This document shows positions 9,224 through 19,899 of a stretch of 64,000 nucleotides of DNA, piece by piece. The DNA lies in NCBI GenBank assembly GCA_004123355.1, contig SCHM01000005.1, positions 496,001-560,000 of the forward strand. The letters run 5' to 3'. Positions within the stretch are counted from its first letter, which is position 1. The number at the start of each line of letters is the position of its first letter. This stretch comes from Amphirosellinia nigrospora. Lineage: Eukaryota; Ascomycota; Sordariomycetes; Xylariales; Xylariaceae. The notes under the pieces were generated by a model. It saw only the letters and a program-made list of their open reading frames with translations, made no database searches and had not been told where the DNA came from. The position numbers and the translations under genes are program-made.

Positions 9224-10765
9224 ATGGCCACAGAAAGCCCGCCTTTGTCCGATACACATGCTATAGAGCCGTACAGCATCTTTGATAAAAGGCAAAAATG
9301 GTTGATTATACTCATCGCATCAACTGCTGCTACATGTAAGCAACAACTGGTCTATTTTGCAACTTATTGTTTCATCATATGCTAATGAGGGACAGTCTCG
9401 GGGTTCGCTTCCAACATCTACTTCCCAGCGCTCTCGACGATTGCGCACGACCTGGATGTCTCATTAGAGCTTATAAATCTCACTGTAACATCATACTTGA
9501 TACTCCAAGCCATCGCACCTAGTTTTTGGGGCCTCTCTCTGACGTTAAAGGGCGTCGGCTTACATACTGCTGCACTTTTCTCGTGTTCCTAGGAGCTTGC
9601 GTTGGCCTAGCAGAATCGAGGAACTACGCCACACTCATCGTGCTCCGTAGCGTACAGAGCGCCGGCAGCGCAAGTACGATTGCTATTGGAGCGGCGGTGA
9701 TTGGAGATATCACTACTCGCGAGGAACGCGGCGGATATATGGGTGTTTTCCAAGCTGGCTTGCTTGCGCCGGTCGCGATAGGGCCCGTCATTGGAGGCGG
9801 CTTGACGACGCTCGGCTGGAGGGCGATATTCTGGTTCTTAACGATCTACAGCGGCGTGTTTCTCGTACTATTGATCTTATTGTTGCCAGAGACTCTTCGG
9901 TCAGCAGTCGGGAATGGGAGTGCACGTACGTCGAATCTCATAGCTCGGTTTCCCCTGACCATATACCAGAAAACCACCAAAGTCAAGTTTAGCCCACAAC
10001 CTGCACTCACCACTAAAGTGAGCCGCATCGACCTTATCGGGCCATTTCGTATACTATTCAGCAAGCAAGCTGCGCCTATCATCATTTTCCTTGGCATCTA
10101 CTACGCTGTTTGGCAAATGTCGATCACCGCCATGTCCACTCTCTTCCAAAGCCACTACGGCCTTACCGAAACACAGACTGGCCTGACTTATATCGCGAAT
10201 GGTGCGGGTCTATCATTGGTACCCTCATTACCGGAAAAATTCTCGATGCAGACTATCGCCGCGTTAAGGCGAGCCATGAATCGCAAACGGGTGAAGACGA
10301 CACTGACAATACCACGTTTCCAATAGAGAAGGCTCGACTACGCCTCGTTCCTATTTTTGCCGGCCTCCAGTGTGCTTCAGTGCTGGTATTTGGCTGGATC
10401 GTTCAGTATTCCCAACGTGTACACATTGCTGTGCCGATCATAACCACGTTCATCACGGGCTGGACGCTGGTATCAACGCAATCGGTTATCCAGACATACT
10501 TGATCGATGTCTTTCCCGAGCAGAAAGCCGCCGCGAGCGCTAGCATGAACCTAGCACGGTGTCTTCTCGCAGCTGGCGGTACAAGCCTCGTCAATCCTCT
10601 CATCGATGCCGTGGTGTGGGATTGACCTTTACGATTGCCGTTGCTGCATTACTTGTCGCTTTGGTTGGAATAGGTATACAGTGGCGCTTTGGTGGGAAGT
10701 GGAGGATGGAAGCGGAAGCGAAGAAGAAAACGTCAGGCGAAAAGGATAGTCAGACGACGAAGTGA
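9224..10765 (+). CDS. MFS drug:H+ antiporter-type transporter (DHA1-like), frame-broken
   Basis: Exon 1 (9224-9335) encodes a short polar N-terminus and the start of the first membrane helix. A 60-bp intron (9336-9395; GTAAGC...GACAG) splits the Phe codon before SGFASNIYFPALS. The MFS motif-A loop (PLSDVKGRR) follows helix 2. A long hydrophobic series with GPVIGGGL (motif C-like) and a central hydrophilic loop (about 9900-10020) divides two halves of about six helices. The expected product is about 494 residues, normal for the family. Such proteins export toxins, drugs or pathway products by proton exchange. Three single-base losses interrupt the frame: near 9528-9531 (G4 for expected G5), 10206-10208 (GGG for GGGG) and 10613-10614 (GG for GGG). 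Homology is continuous across each. The gene is divergent from the hydrolase. Confidence 0.83.
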
Positions 10766-11039
10766 GCGGGCGGCCTGAATGTTTTGCTTCCCTGCCTACC
10801 AGTACGCCAGCGTCATAAAACCTTTAGTACGGAACTTGGTACACATGGTGTCCCTCATCGTCCGTAAACTGCGATCGGTACTCATGGTTTCGTATCTTAT
10901 CTATTACCTTAATAATAAATTACAATTTGCGGACATGGTAACGTGAGAACTAAAAAAGGAGGGCTTCTTACAGTTAAGACAGCCTGCTTGACATGTTTTG
11001 TAAAATTATACCACTTCCCAATGTTGAATAAGGTGGGCA
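10766..11039. other. 3' flank of the transporter, nothing recognised
   Basis: Short AT-richer tract with no motif or repeat that I could assign. Confidence 0.4.
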
Positions 11040-11345
11040 TATAACGAGCAACCCCTAGACCCTCCATTCTCCTGTTCTCTTGAATTCATCTCGGGCTTCT
11101 TTCCCACGGGGAAACCAGGTCAAAATTTCAAGAAAGATACATCCCAGTGCCCACAAGTCGTATCATTGCGACATGTTCATATTGTCTGCCTCTGGAGGGC
11201 AATATCCGGGAGAACGGGTCAAGACTTGGGGAGCTTCCACAGTTTTACGGTATAAACTACGAATGACGGTAAAGCCCATGCACAACTAACTAAAATTACT
11301 TTGTGGTCATCTTCATACTATTGTCCAGTTTCAGTTCACAAAGAC
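11040..11345 (-). pseudogene. Protein kinase catalytic-domain fossil
   Basis: Read on the minus strand, about 11040-11270 encodes a recognisable kinase C-lobe piece. It has an APE-like GYCPPEAD followed by subdomain IX, YDLWALGCIFLEILTW. This resembles fungal Ser/Thr kinases with (S)YD(I/L)W(S/A)LGCI-LE. An in-frame stop precedes YDLW and another ends the run after GEWRV. Further upstream (11270-11345) LDNSMKMTTK could be the remains of the segment before DFG, but its frame is broken. The ATP-binding lobe is absent, so this is a degraded 3' fragment with no likely activity. It lies downstream of, and in the same direction as, the esterase gene. Confidence 0.6.
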
Positions 11346-11401
11346 TCCTATGCAAAAATGGTATGTGAGGTGACTGGTGAATAGCATGCACTGCTCTCAA
11401 T

Positions 11402-12164
11402 TTATTCTCCAGATCGCTCTGAGTACTTATCAAGCATGTGACTATTTATGAAGCGAGCAATATCATCCACGCCCTGAGGTTCATTGACCCAATGCCCGCC
11501 ATCTTCGTATTCTCTCCATTCAACTTGAAACCGTCGTGACTGAAGGGCATCCCTCAGGTCCCTACCGTTTTTGATGGGCACGACCTCGTCGTCTATAGAG
11601 TGACCGAGGAAAACAGGTGTGCTGTGGCTTGATCCGCCATCCGATGTCCCTTCGAAGCTCTCGAAATCCTCGGCGCATAATGCGGCCGGCATCCAGCTGC
11701 TCAATCCTATCAATCCGGCGAACCTCTTTGGCGCAGCGGCAAAAAGGGCCGCTACAACGGTCGCGAAGCCTTGACTGATCCCAGCAAGGAAGATTCTTTC
11801 TCGTGGCATTAATATCTCTTCTTTTTAATAACTTCGAGAATTTGTTCAACGCTTTGATTTATTCCGGGACGTTGCAGCTCCGAACGTTCTACCGGATTTT
11901 CTACAGACCACATGTCGAACCACTGCGACATATCTGTACCAAAGCGTTCAGAACGCAGTATCGGGGCGCTGGGAAACACCCATCTGATGCCTGGGAAAAG
12001 GTCTGGCAATGTTCGTGGCTGGTCGGCTGGCTGGGAGGCCTCGCTCTCAAAGAGCTCGTCGGCAAACTCCTGCAGTCGCTGTCGCGGCCGTGCAGGAAGA
12101 TTACCGTTTGCGTGTGCACAGCTTTGGGCCCAACTGTATATGTGGTATCACTATCGCTGGGCAT
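11402..12164 (-). CDS. Small serine esterase, acyl-protein thioesterase/carboxylesterase-like, frame-broken
   Basis: Phospholipase/carboxylesterase-family alpha/beta hydrolase; with two lost bases restored it has about 254 residues, a normal size. It starts at 12164 (MPSDSDTTYTVGP), followed by VIFLHGRDS (oxyanion strand) and FPSAP. The nucleophile elbow is GISQG. The acid lies in SIDDEVVP and the His in DGGHW, so the Ser-Asp-His triad is complete. Family members cleave thioester or ester bonds of acylated proteins or small esters; no signal peptide is seen. The frame changes near 12075 (one C missing on the coding strand) and near 11820-11821 (one G or A missing). Between and around them the protein matches the family without gaps, so a collapsed homopolymer is the likeliest cause. 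Confidence 0.78.
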
Positions 12165-12857
12165 TTTGGGTGTTGTCGATCCTGAGTTTAATGTTCACAA
12201 AGCTTTCTTATGTTCGTTCATTGAAAGTGCTCTAAAAAGAAATGTAGAAAGATTCATCTCAACTTAGTGTGAAAAAGAACAGAGGAGCTCAGAAGATGGA
12301 AGCAGAAGAATGATGGGCGAATACCTTACCCACAGTATGTATATAGTGTGCATACAGTATCAAGGGTTCCTCTCTATGTTCATGCTGTTGGTGGATTGTT
12401 AGCCCTTATATTATTGCACCCTGCTTCGTCACATACGTCAATTCTTTGCCCTTGCGTATCTGTCAAGCCAACATCCTAAATCTTGTCGAGTCTTGCGCCC
12501 CGGCGATGGATTCTCATATTCAGGCTGAACAAGCCCACAAAGTAGCGAATGCAGTGTTTGAGCCAGCTACAGTCCCTTATTAAAATAACTCAGCAATACC
12601 TATCTTCCCCATTCTGAACCAGACAGCTTCTTATCCCAATTGGTTAGTAGTCTCGCGAAGACTACCCTACCAAGTTTCCCGGGCCAGCGCTGGGAATGCG
12701 GATGTGGCCGCTGGGCAGGGTCGGAACAGGACAGACTGCTCGCATATCAACGAAACTCCGATTAAAGTCATACACCCGATCAGCCATGAAATCTTGGGCT
12801 TATTAGACCCCGGATTCCATCTGACTCGTCAGTTGCATTGACCGACCATTTCCTCAG
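12165..12857. other. Intergenic region between esterase and phosphotransferase
   Basis: This holds the 5' flank of the esterase and perhaps the unseen first exon of the phosphotransferase. A short frame from ATG at 12506 (MDSHIQAEQAHKVANAVFEP...) has coding-like composition and could be that exon, but I found no clear donor and its link is not proven. Confidence 0.4.
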
Positions 12858-13647
12858 GTGGTTGTAGAGGCACTCAACAATCTTATCCAAGACGGCCAAA
12901 TTCTCCATCAGCTCCACGGCACATATGTTATTAGCGTTGGGCTGCACTACGCCGTCAAAACGGACATCTCGGGCGACCTAGATCAAATCACAAATTTGCA
13001 ATACATACACGACAAGTTCCCAGACATACCAGCACCTCGATGTCTTGGCACCATAGCGACGGTCAAAGAATCTACTTCTTCATGTCGCGCTCCTCAGGTA
13101 GTACTCTCGAAAGTGTTTTTTGTCTGTGTCAACTAAGGTGGCTCTTCGAAACCAACTCAATTTCTCTTTCATCGCATACGCTCGCTCTTTGAGAGCCAAA
13201 CAGAAAGACCGCTCATTGGAGGGTTCGTCTCCGGCGCCAGCAAGGATATACGAAGAACTGAGCGCATTGCGTCTAATCCTGTGCGAAGCGAGAAAGAGTT
13301 CAACGAGTTTCTCTGCAGCAAGCCGGGAAGAACCACGACAACGTGGATAAAAACGGTGTGCTCCTCTCATGAGTATTTATTGTGCCGACTCACGGCGACT
13401 TACACCCACGAAACATCATGGTGGACTGGAAAAGGATGAAAATGGTAGGATGCTAGAGGACACTGTTCGGGTTTCCTCCATCATAGACTGGGAAGCCGCC
13501 GGGTGTACCCGAGCATTGGGAATTCGTGAAGCCATGCATGCCATCACTCACGAGGTCCCTTGCGCGACTGGATTGACTATCTGCCAACAGAGCAATTGGA
13601 AACTATATGATTGAGTACTCGATTGTCTTATTGATCGATGGCATTAA
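12858..13647 (+). pseudogene. APH-type (aminoglycoside/choline kinase-like) phosphotransferase, heavily frame-broken
   Basis: Fungal APH-family kinase-fold gene. Just after an acceptor-like CCTCAG (12852-12857) come HYAVKTDIS, matching the strand with the ATP-binding lysine, and FPDIPAPRCLG, the family's 'IPxPR' motif. IYFFMSRSSGSTLES follows. Near 13388-13425 lies the catalytic loop THGDLHPRNIMVD, with the Asp base and Mg-binding Asn, and near 13480-13500 IIDWEAAG, the DFG-equivalent metal-binding segment. The C-terminal tail ends near 13647. All landmarks are in order at normal spacing, but about ten frame changes fall between about 13,060 and 13,630. Each fits loss of one base, mostly from GG/CC with a few in A or T runs. 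It is either a real pseudogene or a poorly resolved stretch of assembly. Physiological substrate unknown; the first exon was not found. Confidence 0.7.
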
Positions 13648-14783
13648 TATGTAACGCGCGCTAGCTTTTGGACCCTGCTTCGCTCTTCATCCCAGTGACT
13701 CAAGAATATCGATCGCATCTGGTGCTTTGAGGAATGACCCTCTTCTACGCTGGAATACCCTTTATTCAACATTCATACATGTATTCTGAGACGCGACTGC
13801 TTCGAACATCATCTGTGCCATGACCGAGAAAATCACACGTTGGTCAAAGCCTACATGATAACTCATTTTACTTTCCACCATGGTTGCCACAAAGCCCATG
13901 AAGCATTCTTGGAGGCAAGTACTTGCCCTAGCCTTAGATGAATGGTACTACACGCTGCTTCCAAAAGTTCTACACAACCTATTGGCTCTGCTTGGCAAGA
14001 CAGTGCCCACAAGCCCACGGGGGTCCTGGACTGATACTACCAAGATTCAGAAGCGCTAGTAAATATGTACGAGAGCTGAGCGCCTATTTTATCTAATATC
14101 TCCCAAGGCACGAGTCACATACGTAATAAATATGCATAGATGCTACAATGGCGAGGCAATGAACGGTTAGGTCTTCGGGGCGCAGTATCAGCAACACCAA
14201 CAGCATAAATTTCCCCGCCGAGGACCAGGATCAAAACCGCACTTATTATATACTATCGCCTAAACGACTAGTTCGCCAAGACGCAATACACCGACGACCA
14301 CTAACAACATCAACATAACATTACTGATCGTAGGCTGGGACTACACCGTAGAGGGAATGGGAGTTTCAAGGTCTGCCATTTCACTTCCATCAGAGGTTAG
14401 CTTTCTAGACCAGAGCCAGACGCAACATTACCAACACAGCCCATCGTAGCCTACAGTAGCATTAGTGGCACATCCGGCCGACAAACTGCCTTGTTGCCAT
14501 ACAATTTTGTTAGAACCAACATGCAGCAGTATATGCAGAAGCACGCATAGTCTCGCGTTGAGACTCAGTGACAGAGGACACTTGAAACGTTGCGCTGTGA
14601 TGAGATTGTATAAAATGAACATAAGCCTGAAGAACTCATTGCTTGTTGTGGCTACTATATTTCATCATCATTCTTACTGCTGAACATTCTGCCAAACCTC
14701 ATTCCTCAACGCCAAGAACATCAACGCCTCTTCGGCTGACACTCGTCGTCCCATCTCCTCAAAACGAAAACCACAACTACACC
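13648..14783. other. Intergenic region, no supported gene
   Basis: No conserved frame was found on either strand. The short frames at 14428-14622 (-) and 14465-14683 (+) overlap each other and look random. The right end holds the presumed promoter of the next gene. Confidence 0.45.
14609..14616 (+). promoter_or_regulatory. TATA-like element upstream of the small unknown gene
   Basis: TATAAAAT lies about 170 bp before the chosen ATG at 14784. The intervening leader is C/T- and A-rich, as in many fungal 5' UTRs. Confidence 0.35.
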
Positions 14784-15182
14784 ATGCCCATCATTGTCAA
14801 CATCGCAGTCTACAAAGTCCACGATGAGCGAGACCCCAACCACTGGGCTATCCACATCAACGACGGGAAAACCGCCGTCATCTTGCAAGTTGGGGACGAT
14901 AAGAGCGGTGTCGGCTACTTCGTCGACAAGCCTATGTATAACAAGGAGCCATCGCGCTCCGCGAGACATGAGGAGTCCATCACTGTGGGCGTGATTCCGG
15001 GATCCAGTTTCGATGCCGCGGTTTCTATCATCCAGGCCACACCGGTCGATAATGTCAGCACCACATGGAACTGCCAGGCCTGGGCCGTTGAGGCCTTGGA
15101 CACCTTGGATAACGCCGGGCTCTTTCAGTGGGACGCGGAGGCTAAGGCCACAGTGTTGAAGAAACGACAGAATTGGCAATAG
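14784..15182 (+). CDS. Small unknown protein, possible permuted papain-like (LRAT-like) fold
   Basis: An intact 132-residue protein. I prefer the ATG at 14784 (context ACACCATGCC, start MPIIVNIAVYKV) to an in-frame Met 47 codons upstream, because the upstream stretch is low-complexity and leader-like. No signal peptide or membrane helix is seen in the chosen form. Two conserved-looking blocks stand out: NHWAIHIND (His20, His24) followed by a beta-rich ILQVGDD segment, and TWNCQAWAVEALDTLDNAGL (Cys97) near the end. A His early and an Asn-Cys late is the order seen in LRAT/PPPDE-type permuted papain folds, which makes a thiol hydrolase or acyltransferase possible. That is inference only. Similar short proteins, as I recall them, occur in fungal genomes without assigned function. 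No frame break. Confidence 0.65.
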   Translation: MPIIVNIAVYKVHDERDPNHWAIHINDGKTAVILQVGDDKSGVGYFVDKPMYNKEPSRSARHEESITVGVIPGSSFDAAVSIIQATPVDNVSTTWNCQAWAVEALDTLDNAGLFQWDAEAKATVLKKRQNWQ

Positions 15183-17194
15183 ACCCCGGAGATGTAGACC
15201 ATTTGTTCATTTATTGGAGACCTGAAAAGCGGTATTGTGAAATAGCGCTGGCAGAGAGATGTCTAAGTGGTTACAAGCGTTAGAGTCGGCGAGCTATATG
15301 ATAGAGAGAATTGGCCATGTGGATTATTACGTTCTGTGTATCACAAGGCATCTCCTGATCTCATGATACCTTGCCTAGTACACTAAAAGACTCACCTTCC
15401 TAAGCCTCATGTAGGCTCCGAAGGACTTACGGCCCTAGGAACAAAGGATCTGGGTGTATATAGCCAGGGGCTAGCCCCAGAGACTCCTAGACTCTCCGCG
15501 CAGCAACAGATATCAATATACACCTTATACCTTGATAGTGAGGTCATGTCACTATATGTCCGCCTAAAGTGATCTTATTGGTAGACTATTACCGCGTACA
15601 TCACGTGCCGATACGTGAGAATTGAGTACCTGCCTAAGGCCTTGGAGTTCTAAACTATTTTGTTGATCATACTTGCTTCCTCAGGCCAGAGATACTGGAG
15701 TTGAGTTGACTCATTCATCAGTCTTGTCATGATACAGAACTGCACACTATACAACAACGCTACAAAAGGTAGAACGTTGTCAAGTCAAGCACTTGACTGT
15801 CCGCGGTTGACTATACGTGTACTGGACTTGTGACAAGCCGCATTTGCAAGCAACGATCGAGCACACGTGCTCTATCAGCACCTGCACTGAACATTCGGGT
15901 CCAGTAGATCAAATAAGCAAGGATTGAAGTAGGACAAGTGATTGATAGGGGCGAATTAGGCCCAGGAAAGAAAAGGGATAAATTAACAGCGGTTGAAAAT
16001 ACGTAAAAACACTATAATTCCCTCCAGTATCTTGGTTCTGTACTTGTGAGACAACAAACCTCGGAGATTTTAAATTTTGAATTTTTATTGATATATTGCG
16101 TGACTTTCGATCAATAGATTCCCTTTATTTCTACGGGACTACGACCTGGATTAGATGAGTAATTGCTAGATTACCTCCATTCCCTTGATCCCAGGCACCG
16201 TGGGTCAATTCAATTCAGTATGGGTAGACAAACACAACATTTACATCAGCTTGCAACCCTAGATTTGAGGACTTGGGACCTGACTGGCATATATACACCA
16301 AATAATTCCTAATACCCACGGACTTCCGGAGGTGTCTCCGTAAAGGAACCTCAAAACGGTACGAATAGCGCAGGGCTATATTCCTAGGCGAGTTCCGTGT
16401 AACACTTAGTAAGGCGTACAAAGAACAGAATCTCGCGGTATTGTGTGTGGTCTTGTCACTGATAATTTCGGCTGTATTGCTTGCCTCGTGATACAGGTTG
16501 TTTTATGTTAAGAAACAGTAGCCTGATGGCAGCAGTGAACTCGTTACACGCAGAGTAGTTCTGGGTAACCGAGCCCCTTTACACTCAACTATGAAGTTTT
16601 GGTTAGGTATTAACACTAGGGCTTGGCTTAAATTGTTGGGCGGATTAAACTAGACATCTATATAATATACCACAGAATACCCAGACCGTCAACCAATGTA
16701 ACTACATTATAATGTATATTACGTAGGCTACTGATTCCCTTAACTCTGTGGCGTTGCCCCAATCGAAATGAATGGAACGCTTTATTACTCCGTACTCACC
16801 AAGTTCTGAGCGCTGATTGGCCAGGTTGGAGAACCGACATCGACATATGTATTTAATCAATAACACGGTTAGCATCATATTCACTTGTTTCAATTTCCAC
16901 TAGTTCCAAAACCTGGTATTAGGATAGGTAGGTGCCGCTCCGGAATGACATGGATGATGCCTTAGCTGATTGCCCTTGCAGTTTGCCTCCCTATATAAGT
17001 AGCTTTCGTGCTTTGATGCGGCGTTACTTCCATCATACGGACCACGGACTTATTTAACATTGAATGGGGTGCATATAAAGCCGTGCTACCATCCGTGCCC
17101 TCTATTGATTCACAGCCTGCCAGAGACAATTGATCTCCATTCGACTAACCCCGACCCCGAATCCTCGGACTTCGGGCGCGATAACTGAAGAATC
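15183..17194. other. Intergenic region of about 2 kb, no gene seen
   Basis: No protein motif was recognised in six frames. The frames at 16215-16421 (-) and 16702-16893 (-) show no family feature. A short tRNA-D-arm-like run near 15255-15290 lacks the rest of a tRNA. The last 250 bp are the cnxE promoter. Confidence 0.45.
16992..16999 (+). promoter_or_regulatory. TATA element of cnxE
   Basis: TATATAAG lies about 200 bp before the start codon. A second candidate, CATATAAAG, is at about 17072-17080. Either could set transcription start. Confidence 0.4.
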
Positions 17195-19377
17195 ATGGCC
17201 GAGGATCTTTGAAGGTCGCCTTACTCATTATTTCTACAACTGCAGCCAAAGACCCATCAACGGATTCTTCGCAACTTGCATTAAGCGATGTTTTGGAGAA
17301 AGAAGGAGGCGGAAAATGGGAACTGATCGATACCAAGATCGTGCCCGATGTCGTCATCCAGATCCAACGCCAGATCATGTTGTGGTGTGATGTTGCTGCT
17401 GAAGTATCAATCTCATCGTGACCACTGGCGGTACCGCTTCGCGACGTCGGACAACACCCCTGAGGTAAGCCTTTTGACTCTCTCTCATGGTTACTGTCAT
17501 GCGCTTATAATAATCGTATGCTAGGCTGTCTCAGCTCTGCTGCATAAGCAAGCCCCTGGTCTCGTGCATGGCATGTTAGATGCCTCTCTCCGCGTACACC
17601 CTGTGAGTATTCGCAGACTGTAGCTACATGATAGTGAGGTGTGTCGTCTGCTGACTACTGTAGTCGCTATGATGTCTCGTCCTGTTGCTGGTGTGAGAAA
17701 TGGAACTGTGATCGTCACACTTCCGGGTTCGCCGAAAGGGGCAAAGGAGAACCTGGAAGCAATACTCAAAATGCTACCACACGCTTGCCAGCAAGCTGCT
17801 GGCATGGATTCTAGAACATTGCATGCGGGGGGCGTTAAGAAGCTCGAGGCCGATGCTGGTATTACTGCTAACAACACACATACACAATCGCATTCACATC
17901 ACGATCATGGCCATCACCACGGGCATGGACACGATCACGGGCATGGACACAGTCATGGGCACGGACATGGACATGGACACGGGCATGGAGAGCTAGTCAG
18001 ACACACACCACCGAACGCCAATCCGATGTCGAATGACCCGAGCCTCGGGCCGAGTAGACGGAGTCGAGAATCGCCTTACCCAATGCTCTCAGTAGACGAC
18101 GCATTACAGAAAATTCGGGAACACACTCCAGCGCCCGAAATCATTACATCGAAAGTCAACACATCCCTCATAGGTCGTGTACTGGCCGAAGATGTCTCCG
18201 CGCGAGAGAATGTGCCTGGATTCAGGGCTAGTATAGTAGATGGATACGCAGTCGTGGTGCCAAAAGATGGAAAGATGAATGGTGTATTCCCGGTCGTGTC
18301 CATCTCTCATGCGTCCCCCGCGATGGAAAGAGTAAAGGAGCTCAAAGAAGGTGAGATTGCGAGGATCACGACCGGTGCACCGCTACCGCCCGGCGCTACC
18401 TCTGTCATAATGGTTGAAGATACGGTGCTAAAAACTCTGACGGATGACGGCAAGGAAGAGAAAGAAGTTGAGATCATTGCGGAGGGTGTCCAAGAAGGAG
18501 AGAATGTCAGGGCCATTGGCAGTGATATTAAAATCGAGGAGATAGTGCTGAGCAAGGGTGAGCTGGTGTCAGCCGTCGGAGGCGAAATAGGTGTCCTAGC
18601 TGCGGTGGGCGTCGCGGAAGTCAAAACGTACCGCAAACCCGTCATCGGCGTCTTGTCGACGGGCGATGAAATCGTGCAACACGATCGGGCAGGAGACCTC
18701 CGTCTCGGCGAAGTACGCGACACGAATCGCATCACTCTAATGTGCGCGGCTAGAGAGCAAGGATTTGAGGTCATCGATCTCGGCATCGCCGCCGATAAGC
18801 CCGGCACGCTCGAACAGACCTTGCGAGACGCCCTGCGACGCGTCGATCTCATCATTACCTCAGGCGGCGTCTCTATGGGAGAGCTTGACCTGCTGAAGCC
18901 GACGATCGAGCGCTCGCTCGGCGGAACAATTCACTTCGGTCGCGTCGCGATGAAGCCTGGCAAGCCGACTACTTTCGCGACTGTATCTGTCAAGAACGAC
19001 GCGGTGAACGCGTCTCCAAGGTCATCTTCTCTTTGCCCGGCAACCCGGCTTCAGCCCTCGTCACCTTCCATCTCTTTGTTCTGCCTTCGCTGCACCAGAT
19101 GTCGGGCATCTCGCCTCTTGGGTTAGCCAAAGTTCCCGTATTCCTGGCCCATGACTTCTCACTTGACAAAGTACGACCGGAATACCATCGTGCTATTGCC
19201 ACTGTCGATGGCACTGGTCGCCTAGTCGCGACGAGCACCGGCGGCCAACGAAGTTCTAAAGTCGGGAGTCTTAGAGGCGCAAATTGCCTTCTTTGCTTGC
19301 CGAGCGGCAAAGAACCTTTGAAGAAGGGGGCTAAAATTGACGCGCTCCTGATGGGAGGTATTAGAGCTGATGCATAA
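17195..19377 (+). CDS. cnxE: Molybdopterin adenylyltransferase/molybdenum insertase fusion (CnxE, gephyrin-type)
   Basis: Two-domain enzyme for the last steps of molybdenum-cofactor synthesis, needed for example by nitrate reductase. The MogA-like N-domain adenylates molybdopterin and the MoeA-like C-domain inserts molybdate. Exons: 17195-17464, 17525-17602 and 17664-19377, with introns of 60 and 61 bp. The MogA part shows [26 protein letters not shown] and [10 protein letters not shown] His-rich linker (about 17876-17988) follows. The MoeA part shows [54 protein letters not shown] and [12 protein letters not shown]. The expected length is about 690 residues, normal for fungal fusions. Single missing bases break the frame near 17208, 17408, 17436, the exon-3 start (17664) and 19003; motifs stay aligned across all of them. 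The gene is single-copy housekeeping type, so assembly error is favoured over loss. It is the last gene before the AT-rich block. Confidence 0.88.
17876..17988 (+). repeat. His-rich linker coded by GGGCATGGACAC-type tandem repeats
   Basis: Within cnxE a run of His, Gly and Asp codons (HGHGHD-like) is encoded by near-perfect 6- and 12-bp repeats. It sits between the two catalytic domains. Length polymorphism is to be expected, and metal binding is possible but not shown. Confidence 0.75.
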
Positions 19378-19899
19378 ACTCATTACTTTAAGTTGTAATT
19401 CCAGGTTGGTATTTGGGGGCCATATAATTGCATAAATCTGGAATGAAATCTCCTCTCGATTGTGCTTCGTCGCCATTACTACTCCGTATAGGCCTGATCA
19501 TTAAATCTTTAGCGCGCGATCAACGCATTAGTTTCTTCCATCCACGATGTTAACCCAATAAGTTCTTGTTAATCTATTGCACAAAATCTTATGCATCGTA
19601 GGCATTTGGTGGACCCCGCCCTACTTATACAATGATCGGCTTCCCGCACGAAGAGGCCGCCCAAGCTGCGACAGGACGAGAAGCAAGCGGTTTAACTATT
19701 CGTACGTCAAATCAACCTACTTGATGCGAGGGGAGAAGTGTGTTGAAGTATTTATTTACTATTAGAACTTGTTCTTATCCCGTTCAGTTTAAGAAGGCGA
19801 ATTTACGCTGATTACGAATGGTTACCTATGTTATCACTATATACTATGTATTATATATCGTAACAACTGTTAATTCTAGTACAAGGATAACACGTGACT
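19378..19899. other. 3' flank of cnxE and transition to AT-rich block
   Basis: Composition changes from normal to strongly AT-rich between about 19,780 and 19,930. No gene is supported; the 62-codon frame at 19577-19765 has no recognisable features. Confidence 0.5.

Noticed and set aside
15255-15290. tRNA-like A-box and D-arm (TGTCTAAGTGGTTA)
   Set aside because: No matching T-arm/B-box (GGTTCRANTCC) or acceptor stem follows, so neither a tRNA nor a clear SINE head can be supported.
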